A stretch of 64,000 nucleotides of DNA from Geomonas oryzae (GCF_004117875.1 NZ_RAHW01000001.1:62001-126000); one strand, 5' to 3'. Counted from the stretch's first letter, positions 54,511 to 63,103 are shown. The notes: a model not told the origin generated them from the sequence alone. Made by a program: numbers and translations.

Positions 54511-54519
54511 TTCTTTTCT

Positions 54520-55293
54520 TTACCCCCTGCACCCGTGTGTGAAGCCCTTGTCGTACAGGAGCGACTTCGCCTTCATCCCCTCGCCGCGGGCGCGCAGCAC
54601 GTCGCCCACGACGATGAGCGCCTGCTTGACGATCCCCGCCTCCCCCACTTTCGCGGCGATGTCGCCCAGGGTCCCGGTGATCACCTGCTCGTCCGCCCAG
54701 GACGCCTTCGCCACGACGGCCACCGGCGTCTCTTCCGTGTAGGCGCCGCAAAGGAGCTCCTCGACCACCTTGCCGATCATGGAGACGGAAAGGTAGATGA
54801 CCAGGGTGGCCCCGATCCGGGCGATGCTGGAGAGCTGCTCCCGCTCCGGCACCGGTGTCCTCCCCGCGAGACGCGTGATGACCACCGTCTGCGACACCTC
54901 CGGCAGGGTCAGCTCCTGCTTGAGCGCAGCCGCAGCCGCGAAGGCGCTGGTAACGCCGGGAACGACCTCGTAGCCGATGCCGAGCCGGTCGAGTTCCTCC
55001 ATCTGCTCCTGGATGGCGCCGTAGATCGAGGGGTCGCCGGTGTGCAGCCGGACCACGCGTTGCCCCTCCACGATCGCTTCCGATAAAACGGCGGTGGTCT
55101 CCTCGAGATCCATGCCGGCCGAATCCCATACGCGGGCGTTCGGCGCGTAGGTCCGCACCAGTTCGCGGTCGACGAGGCTTCCTGCGTACACGACGACGTC
55201 CGCCTCGCCCAAGAGGCGCGCGCCCTTAACGGTGATCAGCTCAGCGTCGCCGGGGCCTGCACCGACAAAATGGACTATGTTCTCTTTGGACAC
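54520..55293 (-). CDS. cbiF: Precorrin-4 / cobalt-precorrin-4 C11-methyltransferase
   Basis: 257 residues from GTG 55293 (GAAAGGTATCCC upstream); the longer frame runs through a G-rich repeat. Opens MSKENIVHFVGAGPGDAELI with the SAM-binding GAGPGD. Other motifs: ADVVVYAGSLVDRELV, RLHTGDPSIYGAIQEQMEEL, YEVVPGVTSAFAAAAALKQE, TVVITRLAGRTPVPERE. All are typical of CobM/CbiF. In the anaerobic operon context CbiF is the preferred name. Confidence 0.94.
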   Translation of the reverse strand: MSKENIVHFVGAGPGDAELITVKGARLLGEADVVVYAGSLVDRELVRTYAPNARVWDSAGMDLEETTAVLSEAIVEGQRVVRLHTGDPSIYGAIQEQMEELDRLGIGYEVVPGVTSAFAAAAALKQELTLPEVSQTVVITRLAGRTPVPEREQLSSIARIGATLVIYLSVSMIGKVVEELLCGAYTEETPVAVVAKASWADEQVITGTLGDIAAKVGEAGIVKQALIVVGDVLRARGEGMKAKSLLYDKGFTHGCRG

Positions 55294-55346
55294 GGGATAC
55301 CTTTCAGAAAAATTGAAGCTGGAAAAGCCGACCGGCCGCCCAAGCG

Positions 55347-55444
55347 TTCCCGCCCCCGGAGGGGGAGGGACAGGGAGGGGGAACTGACCGCTGGAAGCTT
55401 GGAGCATCCCCCCCTCCCGACCTCCCCCCTCCAGGGGGAGGAGC
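55347..55444. repeat. C/G-rich palindromic repeat (cbiL-cbiF gap)
   Basis: GTTCCCGCCCCCGGAGGGGG and its inverted partner ending CCTCCAGGGGGAGGAGC, with GACAGGGAGGGGGAA and TCCCGACCTCCCCCC inside. Same class as 461-545 and 63104-63150; fills the 181-bp gap. Confidence 0.7.
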
Positions 55445-55474
55445 ACTGAGCGCGTCCAGAAGTATCACATTCCG

Positions 55475-56185
55475 TTACAGCGGGTTTTTCCTGACGATCA
55501 GCATGGAGAGGTAATCGAGCTTCCGCCCTAAAAGCGCCTCTAGGTCGTGGTGCACCTCTTCATCGGCCGAGCCTACCCGGCGCACGAAGACGCCGCTTTT
55601 CTCGCGCCCCAGTTCCTTCAACGCCGCGTACACGGCATCGAAGACCCGGTTCACCTTCATGAGCACGACGGTGTCGAACTCCTCGAGGGTCCGCTTCAGC
55701 TCGTCCTTCTCGTAGGTGGCGGGAAGGATGGCGATCCGCTCCGCCCCAAGCCCCAGCGGCAGTCCGGAAACGGCGGAGGAGGCGAGGATGCTGGAGATGC
55801 CCGGCACCACTTCTATCTTTATTTCGGGATACTTGGCGAGGAAGATCCGGTGGATGTAAAGGTAGGTGGAGTAAAGAAACGGGTCGCCTATGGTGACGAA
55901 GGCGACGTCCTTCCCTTCGGCGATACGCTGCGCGACCTGGTCGGCGGCCTCCTCCCAATAGGGATCGAGCCCCTTCATATCCTTCACCATGGGGAAGAGC
56001 TGGACCAGCACCTCCTGCCGGCTGCGGTCGATGAACTCCTCGACGATGGAAAGCGCGTAGCTGCCCCCTTCCGCCGCCCCGGTCGGAGCGCAGATGACAT
56101 CGACGCTCCTCAAGATCCGCTCCGCCTTCCTGGTCAACAGCTCCGGATCGCCCGGCCCTACCCCTACCGCGTAGACAACCGCCAC
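55475..56185 (-). CDS. cbiL: Precorrin-2 / cobalt-precorrin-2 C20-methyltransferase
   Basis: 236 residues from GTG 56185, whose first base overlaps the cbiET stop (TAGTG). SAM-binding VYAVGVGPGDPELLTRKAE. Further motifs are VAFVTIGDPFLYSTYLYIHR, IEVVPGISSILASSAVSGLP and FDTVVLMKVNRVF, all of the CobI/CbiL family. The first dedicated methylation of the corrin ring after sirohydrochlorin. Confidence 0.95.
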   Translation of the reverse strand: MAVVYAVGVGPGDPELLTRKAERILRSVDVICAPTGAAEGGSYALSIVEEFIDRSRQEVLVQLFPMVKDMKGLDPYWEEAADQVAQRIAEGKDVAFVTIGDPFLYSTYLYIHRIFLAKYPEIKIEVVPGISSILASSAVSGLPLGLGAERIAILPATYEKDELKRTLEEFDTVVLMKVNRVFDAVYAALKELGREKSGVFVRRVGSADEEVHHDLEALLGRKLDYLSMLIVRKNPL

Positions 56186-57402
56186 TACTCCTCCCCTTTC
56201 CAGGCCGCGATGACGTAGACCGGGTTATGGGCGGCGAACATCTTGTACTCGGTGAGGCTGCGGGTCTTGGAGATGTTGACGCAGGTGACCTCGACGGTGT
56301 AGCCGTGGTCCTCGAGGAACTCGACCGACTTCGTCAGGGTGTCCAGGGTCACCGCGTTCAGCACGATGAAGCCGTCGGGCTTCAGGCGCTTGTCGACCGC
56401 CTCGATGATCTCCTCAAGCATGCCGCCGGAGCCGCCGATGAAGACGCGGTCCGGGTCGGGGAGATCCTCCAGCCCTTCCGGGGCGTAGGTTTCCATCACG
56501 GTGACGTTTCTGGCCACGAACTTCTTGAGGTTTTCCTTCAGGAAGCCCAGGTATTGCGGGTTCTTCTCCAGGGCGAAGATGCGCCCGTTGGGCATCAGGT
56601 TCCCCGCCTCGATCGATACCGAGCCGCTCCCGGCGCCGATGTCCCACATCACCAGGTCGTCCTGGAGCTGCAGCTTGCCGAGAGTGATGGCGCGCACCTC
56701 TTCCTTGGTGATCAGCTTCTTGGCGGTGGCGAACTCGTCGTCCCTGATGCCGATCATCGGGTAGTTCTGGAGGTTGGGCTCCCAGGTCTTGATGAGGATG
56801 AGGATGTTGAGCGGCGAGCAGGTGACTTCGGCCAGCCCGCGGATGTCGGTCTTGGTGAACTTCTCGGTGGGAAGCCCCAGGTCCTCGCAGACCCAGGCCT
56901 CGTACCCCTCGGCGCCGCGCCCGATCAGCTCCTTCGCGATGACGGCCGGGGTGTTGACGCTGTCGGTGAGGACGGCGATCTTTTCCGAGGCGATGATGCG
57001 ATCGAGGGCGGGTTTGATCCCCCTGCCGTGCACCGAGACGAAGGTCGCGTCGTCCCAGGGCTCCTTGATCCTCGCGAAGGCGTACTGGACGCTGGTGACG
57101 TTCGGGTAGATCTCGACCCGCTCCTTGGGGAGGTTCCTGAGCAGGAAACGCGCGACGCCGAAGAAGTTGGGATCGCCGGAGCCTAAAACGACGGTCCGCT
57201 TCTCCGTGTGTTTCAAGTGCTCCAGCATGATGGAGAGGTCTTCCAGGGGACGCTTCTCCCCCTTGAAGTCGGGGAAGATGTCCAGGAGACGCTTGTGGCC
57301 GATGAGCACCTCGGCCTGGTTGATCACCTCGAGTGCCTGTTTGCCGAACCCTTCCCATCCTTCGATACCGGCGCCGACAAGATAGATCTTTTGCTCCGCC
57401 AT
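56185..57402 (-). CDS. cbiET: Bifunctional precorrin-6Y methyltransferase/decarboxylase CbiE-CbiT
   Basis: 405 residues. The N-terminal CbiE domain (C5 methylation) has IYLVGAGIEGWEGFGKQALE, RTVVLGSGDPNFFGVARFLL and EIYPNVTSVQYAFARI. The C-terminal CbiT domain (C15 methylation and decarboxylation) has MIGIRDDEFATAKKLITKEE, MWDIGAGSGSVSIEAGNLMP and RVFIGGSGGMLEEI. The CobL-like fusion order CbiE-CbiT is common. ATG 57402 with AAAGGAGCGGGCC upstream. Overlaps cbiL by one base. Confidence 0.96.
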   Translation of the reverse strand: MAEQKIYLVGAGIEGWEGFGKQALEVINQAEVLIGHKRLLDIFPDFKGEKRPLEDLSIMLEHLKHTEKRTVVLGSGDPNFFGVARFLLRNLPKERVEIYPNVTSVQYAFARIKEPWDDATFVSVHGRGIKPALDRIIASEKIAVLTDSVNTPAVIAKELIGRGAEGYEAWVCEDLGLPTEKFTKTDIRGLAEVTCSPLNILILIKTWEPNLQNYPMIGIRDDEFATAKKLITKEEVRAITLGKLQLQDDLVMWDIGAGSGSVSIEAGNLMPNGRIFALEKNPQYLGFLKENLKKFVARNVTVMETYAPEGLEDLPDPDRVFIGGSGGMLEEIIEAVDKRLKPDGFIVLNAVTLDTLTKSVEFLEDHGYTVEVTCVNISKTRSLTEYKMFAAHNPVYVIAAWKGEE

Positions 57403-57490
57403 GGCCCGCTCCTTTCTTCATCGCAATTCAAAGGTCTAACTTCACGCCGCCCCAGATGCCCCCGAAAGGGAACGTACTGCGAGCGAAAAA

Positions 57491-58561
57491 TCATTTCTCG
57501 AGGTAGAGTACCTCGCCCTGGTAACCCGCGAGGAGCACCCGGGCCTTAACCCAAGGCGCCAGCTCGGAACAGGCCTGCGCCACCTTCCCGCAGACGAGTT
57601 CGATCAGCGCCGGGTCGTTCCCCGAAGCCTCGAGCACGTGGCGTGCCGTGTTCGCCCCGTGGGCCAGATGCTCGAGGTGCGCCGTCCGCGGATCGGCCTT
57701 CATCCACGATGCCAGCGTGACCAGGTCAAGCTCCGACGAGGTGACGTGGGTCTGTTCGTGCCCGCAGGCGATCTTCACCAGCTTGGCGAACTGCCCCGCA
57801 ACCACGACTTCGGGCACCCCCTTCCTGGCGCAGCTCTTCAGCGAGTAACCGAAATGATCCCCCATCATGATGAAGGATTCGTCGGTGAGCTTAAGCTGCT
57901 GCTGGGCCACGAGTTCGGAGGTGCGCCCCGTCGAGAGGACCACGATGCGGGAGCCGCAGGCAAGCGCGACATCGATGGAGGCATCGACCGTGTCGGTCCA
58001 GGCCCTGGTGGAAATAGGCTTGACGATCCCGGTGGTGCCGAGGATGGACAGCCCCCCCACGATTCCCAGCCGCTCGTTGAGCGTCTTCTTCGCGAGTTCC
58101 TCTCCGTTGGGGATGCTGATGGTGAAGGTGAGCGTCGCCGGAATGCAGCGCAGGGCGAACACTTCCTTGATCACCTCCATGATCATGCTGCGCGGCACCG
58201 GGTTGATGGCCCATTCACCCACCGGGACTGCGAGCCCCGGCTTGGTGACCTTCCCGATGCCGACGCCACCCTTCACGACGATGCGGTTCCTGGTGAACAT
58301 GTCCGCTTTCGCGGTGACATGGATCTCCGCGCCGTTGGTCACGTCCGGATCATCGCCGGCGTCTTTCACCACGTAACAGGAGGCCGTGTTGTCGCGCAGC
58401 ACGCCCCCGAGGATCCGGAAACGCGCCCCCTTGCCGCAGGGGAGCGTGAGCTGAACCTCCTCGACCAGGGTCTGATCGCGCAGCATCTGGGCGGCGCCCT
58501 TGACGGCAGCCGCGGCGCAGGCTCCTGTCGTGTAGCCGTATCTCAATTCTTTCCCGCTCAT
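57491..58561 (-). CDS. cbiD: Cobalt-precorrin-5B C1-methyltransferase CbiD
   Basis: 356 residues. Opens MSGKELRYGYTTGACAAAAV, the family signature. Further motifs are VKDAGDDPDVTNGAEIHVTA, GVGIGKVTKPGLAVPVGEWA, IPNGEELAKKTLNERLGIVG, SILGTTGIVKPISTRAW and VLSTGRTSELVAQ. A marker of the anaerobic cobalamin pathway. Lies between cbiC and cbiET on the same strand with gaps of 88 bp each side. Confidence 0.97.
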   Translation of the reverse strand: MSGKELRYGYTTGACAAAAVKGAAQMLRDQTLVEEVQLTLPCGKGARFRILGGVLRDNTASCYVVKDAGDDPDVTNGAEIHVTAKADMFTRNRIVVKGGVGIGKVTKPGLAVPVGEWAINPVPRSMIMEVIKEVFALRCIPATLTFTISIPNGEELAKKTLNERLGIVGGLSILGTTGIVKPISTRAWTDTVDASIDVALACGSRIVVLSTGRTSELVAQQQLKLTDESFIMMGDHFGYSLKSCARKGVPEVVVAGQFAKLVKIACGHEQTHVTSSELDLVTLASWMKADPRTAHLEHLAHGANTARHVLEASGNDPALIELVCGKVAQACSELAPWVKARVLLAGYQGEVLYLEK

Positions 58562-58649
58562 ATTTCATCCCATGTGAAGACGAAAACAATTCAATTGAAT
58601 TGCATTGCAAATGCAGGCCGGTAACGGGTCCCGGCGAGCTGCATCAAAT

Positions 58650-59297
58650 TCACGATCCGGATGCTACTGCCTGGATCAGTATCGCGTTCATCACCGCGGC
58701 GGCCACATTGGAGCCCCCCTTGCGGCCGGTGTTGGTGACGAACTGCAGCTCCGGGAATTCCCGGGCCAGTTCCTTCAAGGCTTCCTTGCTCTCCGCGGCG
58801 CCGACGAAACCGACCGGCAGGGCCACGATCAGCCTGGGCCGGACCCCTTCCTCGCGCACGAGCCTGATCAGCTCGAATAATGCGGTCGGCGCGTTGCCGA
58901 TGACGAAGATGCCGTTTGCCGCGTCCCTTGCCGCCTTGCGCATAGCGAGGATGGAACGGGTGACGCCCAGCTCTTTCGCTTCCTTCGCCACCTGCGGGTC
59001 CGCGACGAAGCAGGAGGCCTGCACCTTGAAGCGCCCGAGCCGTTCCTTGCTCATCCCGGAGATGATCATGTTGGTGTCGGTGACCACACCCAGTCCATCG
59101 CGGAGCGCATCGATGCCGCTAGCAACCGCCTGCTCGGTGATGATCATGCTGCGGGCGTAGTCGAAGTCGGCGCTCGTGTGGATGGCGCGGCGCACGAGGG
59201 GCCACATCTGGGCGTTCCAGTCGTGCCTCCCAAGTTCCTCCTCGATGATCCGGAAGGATTCCGCCTCGATCTCCTCGGGGCGCAGGTGCACCGACAT
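58650..59297 (-). CDS. cbiC: Precorrin-8X / cobalt-precorrin-8 methylmutase CbiC
   Basis: 215 residues from ATG 59297, overlapping the cbiX stop by one base (TGATG). Motifs: IHTSADFDYARSMIITEQAV with the catalytic His, DTNMIISGMSKERLG, MRKAARDAANGIFVIGNAPT, VALPVGFVGAAESKE and TNTGRKGGSNVAAAVMNAIL. Moves the C11 methyl to C12 to make hydrogenobyrinate or cobyrinate. Confidence 0.96.
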   Translation of the reverse strand: MSVHLRPEEIEAESFRIIEEELGRHDWNAQMWPLVRRAIHTSADFDYARSMIITEQAVASGIDALRDGLGVVTDTNMIISGMSKERLGRFKVQASCFVADPQVAKEAKELGVTRSILAMRKAARDAANGIFVIGNAPTALFELIRLVREEGVRPRLIVALPVGFVGAAESKEALKELAREFPELQFVTNTGRKGGSNVAAAVMNAILIQAVASGS

Positions 59298-59680
59298 CAG
59301 TACCACCTCTGCTCGGTGAGGCTTTCCGCTACGCGCTCCACCACCACCTCGGCCAGCTTGTCGTGCACGCCGAGATGTTTGCCGAGCACCATCTCCACAC
59401 CCGGGTGGCGCTTTCTCGCCTCCTCGAGTTCCTCGGGGAGGTCCTCCTGGACGTGGGCGCCCATATAGAGGAAATAGGGAACGAGGAGGATGCGCTCCGC
59501 CCCTTGGGCGACGCAGGCGTCGACCCCCTGCTGGATGTTCGGGAGGTGCTGTTCGCGGAACGAGACCTCGACGATCTCGAACTGGGTCATCTTTTTAACA
59601 CGGGCCGCGATTTCGTGTACCGCGTTGTTCGCCTCGGCGATCCTGCTGCCGTGCGCCATGAGCAACAAAGCTGTCTGCAT
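59297..59680 (-). CDS. cbiX: Sirohydrochlorin cobaltochelatase, small CbiX
   Basis: 127 residues, the single-domain CbiX(S) that works as a homodimer. LLLMAHGSRIAEANNAVHEI carries one metal-binding His and LVPYFLYMGAHVQEDLPEEL the second. Inserts Co into sirohydrochlorin, committing it to cobalamin by the early-cobalt route. First gene of the ten-domain cbi operon; heptamer repeats lie just upstream and no cobalamin riboswitch is seen. Confidence 0.93.
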   Translation of the reverse strand: MQTALLLMAHGSRIAEANNAVHEIAARVKKMTQFEIVEVSFREQHLPNIQQGVDACVAQGAERILLVPYFLYMGAHVQEDLPEELEEARKRHPGVEMVLGKHLGVHDKLAEVVVERVAESLTEQRWY

Positions 59681-59698
59681 GAAAACCTCTAAAGCGTG

Positions 59699-59846
59699 TT
59701 CTATGTTCTATGTTCTACGTTCTATGTTGGAACCGAAAACCGTCTTGGAAAAACCTGCACCTCTGTAAGCACACCCTACGTCTGCTGTCGCTGCGCTCCT
59801 TGGGTTTAACGTAGAACGTAGAACGTAGAACATAGAACGTAGAACT
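59699..59846. repeat. Inverted pair of (AACGTAG)n heptamer arrays
   Basis: Tandem heptamers TTCTATG/TTCTACG at 59699-59730 face an inverted array AACGTAG/AACATAG at 59808-59846, with about 78 bp between them. The arms could form a stem of roughly 30 bp. It lies between the M16 peptidase gene and cbiX. Confidence 0.8.
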
Positions 59847-59852
59847 TGCCGT

Positions 59853-61145
59853 TTAGCTCCACCCTTTCCCGTATTCGCGGATCAGCTTCTCCACGGCGCG
59901 CTTCGCGCCGGCTTTCCACGGCCCCACCGCGGCGAGGGTCAGGTTCTTCGGGGCGAAGAGGGCGTGTGCGGTGTGCATGAGCTGCTCGGGCCCTATGGCA
60001 CCCGCCTCGACGCGATCCTCATCGATGCTCCGGACAAGCGACATCAGCTCGCCCCAGCCGTAACGCACCTGCATTTCATAAGTGGAATCGGCGCTGTACT
60101 CGAGATCGTAGAAGTACCCTTCCTTGACCCGCGCGAGCTCCGCCTCCCCCACTTCCTCGAAGGCAAGACTCTTCACCTCGTGCAGCACCTCGGATACGGC
60201 AAGCACCAGGTTCTCCGGCGCGGTGGCAAGCTCGATGGCGAAGGCGCCGGTCTCCTCGTAGGCGGAAAGCGAGGCGTCCACCGAGTAGACGATGCCGAGC
60301 TTCTCCCTCAATGAGAGGTGCAGCCGCGAAGTCCCGCCGCCGCAGAGGATGCGCCGCATGAGCCTGAGTCCCATGAGCCGCTTGTCCTGCCGCGCGAAAC
60401 CGCGAAAGGCGATCTGCAGGTTCACCTGGCTGTCGGAATCCTTCACGAAGAGCGAGCGCGGCTCGTCCTGCAGCTCGACGGGGGGCAGCAGCGCCGGGGG
60501 CCTCCCTCCTCCCCATCCCGCGAAGTGGCTCTCGCAGGCGGTGAAGAAGGCGTCGGAATCGTGCTTGCCCGCCGCGACGATCAGCGCGTTACCCGGCACG
60601 TAGTGCGCGGCGAGATAGGTGCGCAGGTCCTCGACGGTGATTCCCTTGATGCTCTCGAGATAGCCGATGGTCGGGGTGCCGAGGGGATGGTCCGGCCACA
60701 ACAGCTTGCTGCAGAGGTTGCTGGTGTTGGTCTCCTCGCCGCGCTCGTTGATGTCCTCGAGCGCCTCCTCGGTGATGATCCGCTTCTCGATCTCCAGCCC
60801 CTCGAGGGTGGGAGTGAGCAGCATCGAGGAGAAGAGACGGATCCCTTCGCCGATCTGGTCGGGATGCACCCGCGAAAAATAGCAGGTGGTCTCCTCGTCG
60901 GTCGCCGCGTTCACGCTGCCGCCGATCGCCTCGAAGGCGATTTCGAGTTCGAGGTTGGAGGCGAACTCGCTTGAGCCGCGAAAGAGCATGTGCTCGAGGA
61001 AGTGGGAAATGCCGGCCTTGCCGGGAGTGTCGTTGCGCCCTCCCGCCTTTATGTAGATGGCGATCTCCGCGCTGTGCAGGTGCGGCATCTCGACCGAGAC
61101 GAGGCGCAACCCGTTGGGGAGAACCTTCTTGGTACAGCTGAACAT
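59853..61145 (-). CDS. M16-family zinc peptidase (processing-peptidase-like)
   Basis: 430 residues from ATG 61145 (CGGAGGTTTG upstream). The inverted zinc motif HXXEH is present in ISHFLEHMLFRGS, with the distal Glu region in SVNAATDEETTCYFSRVHP. The second half is the degenerate partner domain. Single-chain length and sequence resemble PqqL/YmxG-type bacterial processing peptidases. No signal peptide, so cytoplasmic. Three genes, this one, the YqaA-like gene upstream and cbiX downstream, lie on the same strand. Substrate unknown. Confidence 0.92.
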   Translation of the reverse strand: MFSCTKKVLPNGLRLVSVEMPHLHSAEIAIYIKAGGRNDTPGKAGISHFLEHMLFRGSSEFASNLELEIAFEAIGGSVNAATDEETTCYFSRVHPDQIGEGIRLFSSMLLTPTLEGLEIEKRIITEEALEDINERGEETNTSNLCSKLLWPDHPLGTPTIGYLESIKGITVEDLRTYLAAHYVPGNALIVAAGKHDSDAFFTACESHFAGWGGGRPPALLPPVELQDEPRSLFVKDSDSQVNLQIAFRGFARQDKRLMGLRLMRRILCGGGTSRLHLSLREKLGIVYSVDASLSAYEETGAFAIELATAPENLVLAVSEVLHEVKSLAFEEVGEAELARVKEGYFYDLEYSADSTYEMQVRYGWGELMSLVRSIDEDRVEAGAIGPEQLMHTAHALFAPKNLTLAAVGPWKAGAKRAVEKLIREYGKGWS

Positions 61146-61159
61146 CAAACCTCCGAACT

Positions 61160-61609
61160 TCAGAGTGCCGCCCCCTTAAGGGTAAGCCAGGCAACCGCCG
61201 CGTAGCGGGCGAGCTTGCCGGTCAGCACCAGTAGAGAAAAGCGGATGAAACCGACACGCAGCACGCCGCCGACCAGGCAGAGCGGGTCGCCGATGACCGG
61301 CAGGAAACTTAAAAGTAGCGACAGTGAACCGAAGCGCCGGTAGAACCGCTCCGCCCTGCGCGTGCTCTCCTCGTCCATGCGCAGCACCCGGTGCGTCAGG
61401 AAGTCGCCGCCGTAGAGACCGATCCAGTAGGTGCTGAGCGCCCCGAGGTAGTTCCCTGCCGTGGCAACCAGCACGACGGCCGGCGGATTTTCCCGCGCGA
61501 GGAGGAGTGCGACCACCAGCCACTCGGAGCCGAGCGGCAGGAGGGTGGCGGCCAGAAAACTCAGCAGAAACAGGGAATAAAACCCGTAATTGACCAGCCA
61601 CTCGTGCAT
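61160..61609 (-). CDS. YqaA/DedA-family membrane protein
   Basis: 149 residues from ATG 61609 (MHEWLVNYGFYSLFLLSFLA). Four hydrophobic segments. Family signatures are ATLLPLGSEWLVVALLLARE and TAGNYLGALSTYWIGLYGGD near the middle, then LLLSFLPVIGDPLCLVGGVL, as in YqaA (SNARE-associated/VTT domain). Probably a lipid-related or flotation-type inner-membrane protein; activity not known. Ends 14 bp before the M16 peptidase start. Confidence 0.85.
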   Translation of the reverse strand: MHEWLVNYGFYSLFLLSFLAATLLPLGSEWLVVALLLARENPPAVVLVATAGNYLGALSTYWIGLYGGDFLTHRVLRMDEESTRRAERFYRRFGSLSLLLSFLPVIGDPLCLVGGVLRVGFIRFSLLVLTGKLARYAAVAWLTLKGAAL

Positions 61610-61742
61610 TCCGGTCAAATTAGCGGAAAGGGTGCGGATTGTCAAACAGCATTCCATTAGAATGTGGTGGCAATGTATCGAAATTAATCAGGGTGATATT
61701 TTTGTGTTGACATTAGAGTCACGAGGTGGCATTTACGCTGAC

Positions 61743-61829
61743 ATGATCAACACCGGCTACTTTACCTTTACTAACTTTTACTTTTGGTACGGCTTTTATT
61801 TTAGGCCGTCGCCCCGGGTAGAGGTGTAA
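61743..61829 (+). CDS. Aromatic-rich leader peptide for DAHP synthase attenuation
   Basis: 28 residues: MINTGYFTFTNFYFWYGFYF, then RPSPRVEV. Eleven of the 28 are aromatic (six Phe, four Tyr, one Trp), concentrated at residues 6-20. This is the pattern of leader peptides such as PheL, where ribosome stalling on scarce charged tRNA decides attenuation. The peptide ends 162 bp before a DAHP synthase start and its 3' codons form the first segment of a set of alternative hairpins. The AGGTGG upstream is 13-15 bases from the ATG, rather far, so the start codon is less certain than the reading frame. Confidence 0.75.
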   Translation: MINTGYFTFTNFYFWYGFYFRPSPRVEV

Positions 61830-61962
61830 TTTAGGTAGCAGGTACTAAATTCCGAACCGAAAGCTGGGGTGGCAGGACTCTCCTCCCCCTTTACGGTTCG
61901 AAGCAGATCAAAGTAGACATCGAACATCATACAAGGGCCGGGGGAGCAATCCTCCGGCCCTT
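61808..61962 (+). promoter_or_regulatory. Transcription attenuator upstream of DAHP synthase
   Basis: Four mutually exclusive pairings can be drawn. Segment 1, GTCGCCCC (61808-61815, inside the leader peptide), pairs with segment 2, GGGGTGGC (61866-61873). Segment 2 can instead pair with segment 3, CCTCCCC (61882-61888). Segment 3 can pair with segment 4, GGGGGAG (61940-61946). Segment 4 is part of a 13-bp hairpin (61933-61962) closed by a GCAA loop and followed by TTTCGCTTTC. A ribosome stalled early would free segment 1, giving 1:2 and 3:4 and blocking the final hairpin. A ribosome reaching the stop would cover segment 1, giving 2:3 and termination. Confidence 0.65.
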
Positions 61963-61991
61963 TCGCTTTCGGGGACCAAAGGAGCGTGAGT

Positions 61992-63011
61992 ATGATCGTG
62001 GTAATGAAGGCAGGAGCGGCGAAGAAGGACAGGGATGCGGTAACGAAGAGGATCAAGGAACTGGGGTACACCGCGCACATCATCCGCGGCACGCTGCGCG
62101 ACGTGATCGGCGCGGTTGGCGACGAGCGTGGCAAGAGCGTCCTGCAGACCATCGAGTCGATGCAGGGGGTGGAGAGCGTGGTTCCCATCCTGCAGCCGTA
62201 CAAGCTCGCATCGAAGGAAGTGAAGAAAGAGCCGAGCGTCGTGCGCATCTCCGACACCCTCGCCATCGGCGGCAAAGAACTGGTGGTGATGGCCGGCCCC
62301 TGTTCCGTGGAGAACGAGGAGCAGATCATCGAGTCCGCCATCGCCGTCAAGGCGGCCGGCGCGCAGATGCTGAGAGGCGGCGCCTTCAAGCCGCGCACCT
62401 CCCCCTACTCCTTCCAGGGGCTTGAAGAGGAAGGGTTGAAGCTTCTCGCCAAGGCCCGCGAGATCACCAGACTTCCCTTCGTCACCGAAGTCATCGATCC
62501 CGACTCCGTCGACCTCGTCGCCTCCTACTCCGACATGCTCCAGATCGGCGCCCGCAACGCCCAGAACTTCGCCCTTTTGAAGAAGGTCGGACAGATCAAC
62601 AAACCGATACTTCTGAAGCGCGGCATGTCCATGACCATCCAGGAGTTCCTGATGAGCGCCGAGTACGTGATGAGCGAGGGGAACCAGTCCGTCATCCTGT
62701 GCGAGCGCGGCATCAGGACCTTCGAGACCGCAACGAGGAACACCCTCGACCTCTCCGCGATCCCCGTATTGAAGTCGAAGACCCATCTTCCCATCGTCAT
62801 CGACCCCTCCCACGGCACCGGGCATTACAACTACATCGCCCCGATGTCCTACGCCGCGGTTGCCGCCGGGGCCGACGGGCTCATCATCGAGGTGCATCCC
62901 GATCCCGAGAAAGCCTCCTCCGACGGCCCGCAGTCATTGAAGCCGAAGAAGTTCCACGCCCTGATGGACCGTTTGAAGCTCTTCGCAGAGGCAGCGGAGA
63001 AGACGCTGTAA
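61992..63011 (+). CDS. aroF: 3-deoxy-7-phosphoheptulonate (DAHP) synthase, type I-beta with regulatory domain
   Basis: First shikimate-pathway enzyme, joining PEP and erythrose-4-P. 339 residues from ATG 61992, chosen over GTG 61986 because AGGAG then lies 7 bases away. Residues 1-70 form a ferredoxin-like domain ([20 protein letters not shown]), the allosteric domain of Thermotoga-type enzymes that bind Tyr or Phe. The TIM barrel has [55 protein letters not shown] and [14 protein letters not shown] with metal and PEP ligands. It thus appears to be controlled both by feedback and by the upstream attenuator. Confidence 0.96.
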   Translation: MIVVMKAGAAKKDRDAVTKRIKELGYTAHIIRGTLRDVIGAVGDERGKSVLQTIESMQGVESVVPILQPYKLASKEVKKEPSVVRISDTLAIGGKELVVMAGPCSVENEEQIIESAIAVKAAGAQMLRGGAFKPRTSPYSFQGLEEEGLKLLAKAREITRLPFVTEVIDPDSVDLVASYSDMLQIGARNAQNFALLKKVGQINKPILLKRGMSMTIQEFLMSAEYVMSEGNQSVILCERGIRTFETATRNTLDLSAIPVLKSKTHLPIVIDPSHGTGHYNYIAPMSYAAVAAGADGLIIEVHPDPEKASSDGPQSLKPKKFHALMDRLKLFAEAAEKTL

Positions 63012-63103
63012 AAGGGAAAGTAGAAGTTGGGGGATAAGGGCTGGGACCGGAAGCACACGTATATTGGCATGCTTCCGCTGATGGGAGAGGAATAAGCCGA
63101 GGC

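Noticed and set aside
58562-58649. Cobalamin riboswitch in the cbiC-cbiD region
   Set aside because: Too short and without a B12-box-like sequence; it lies inside the operon rather than at its start.
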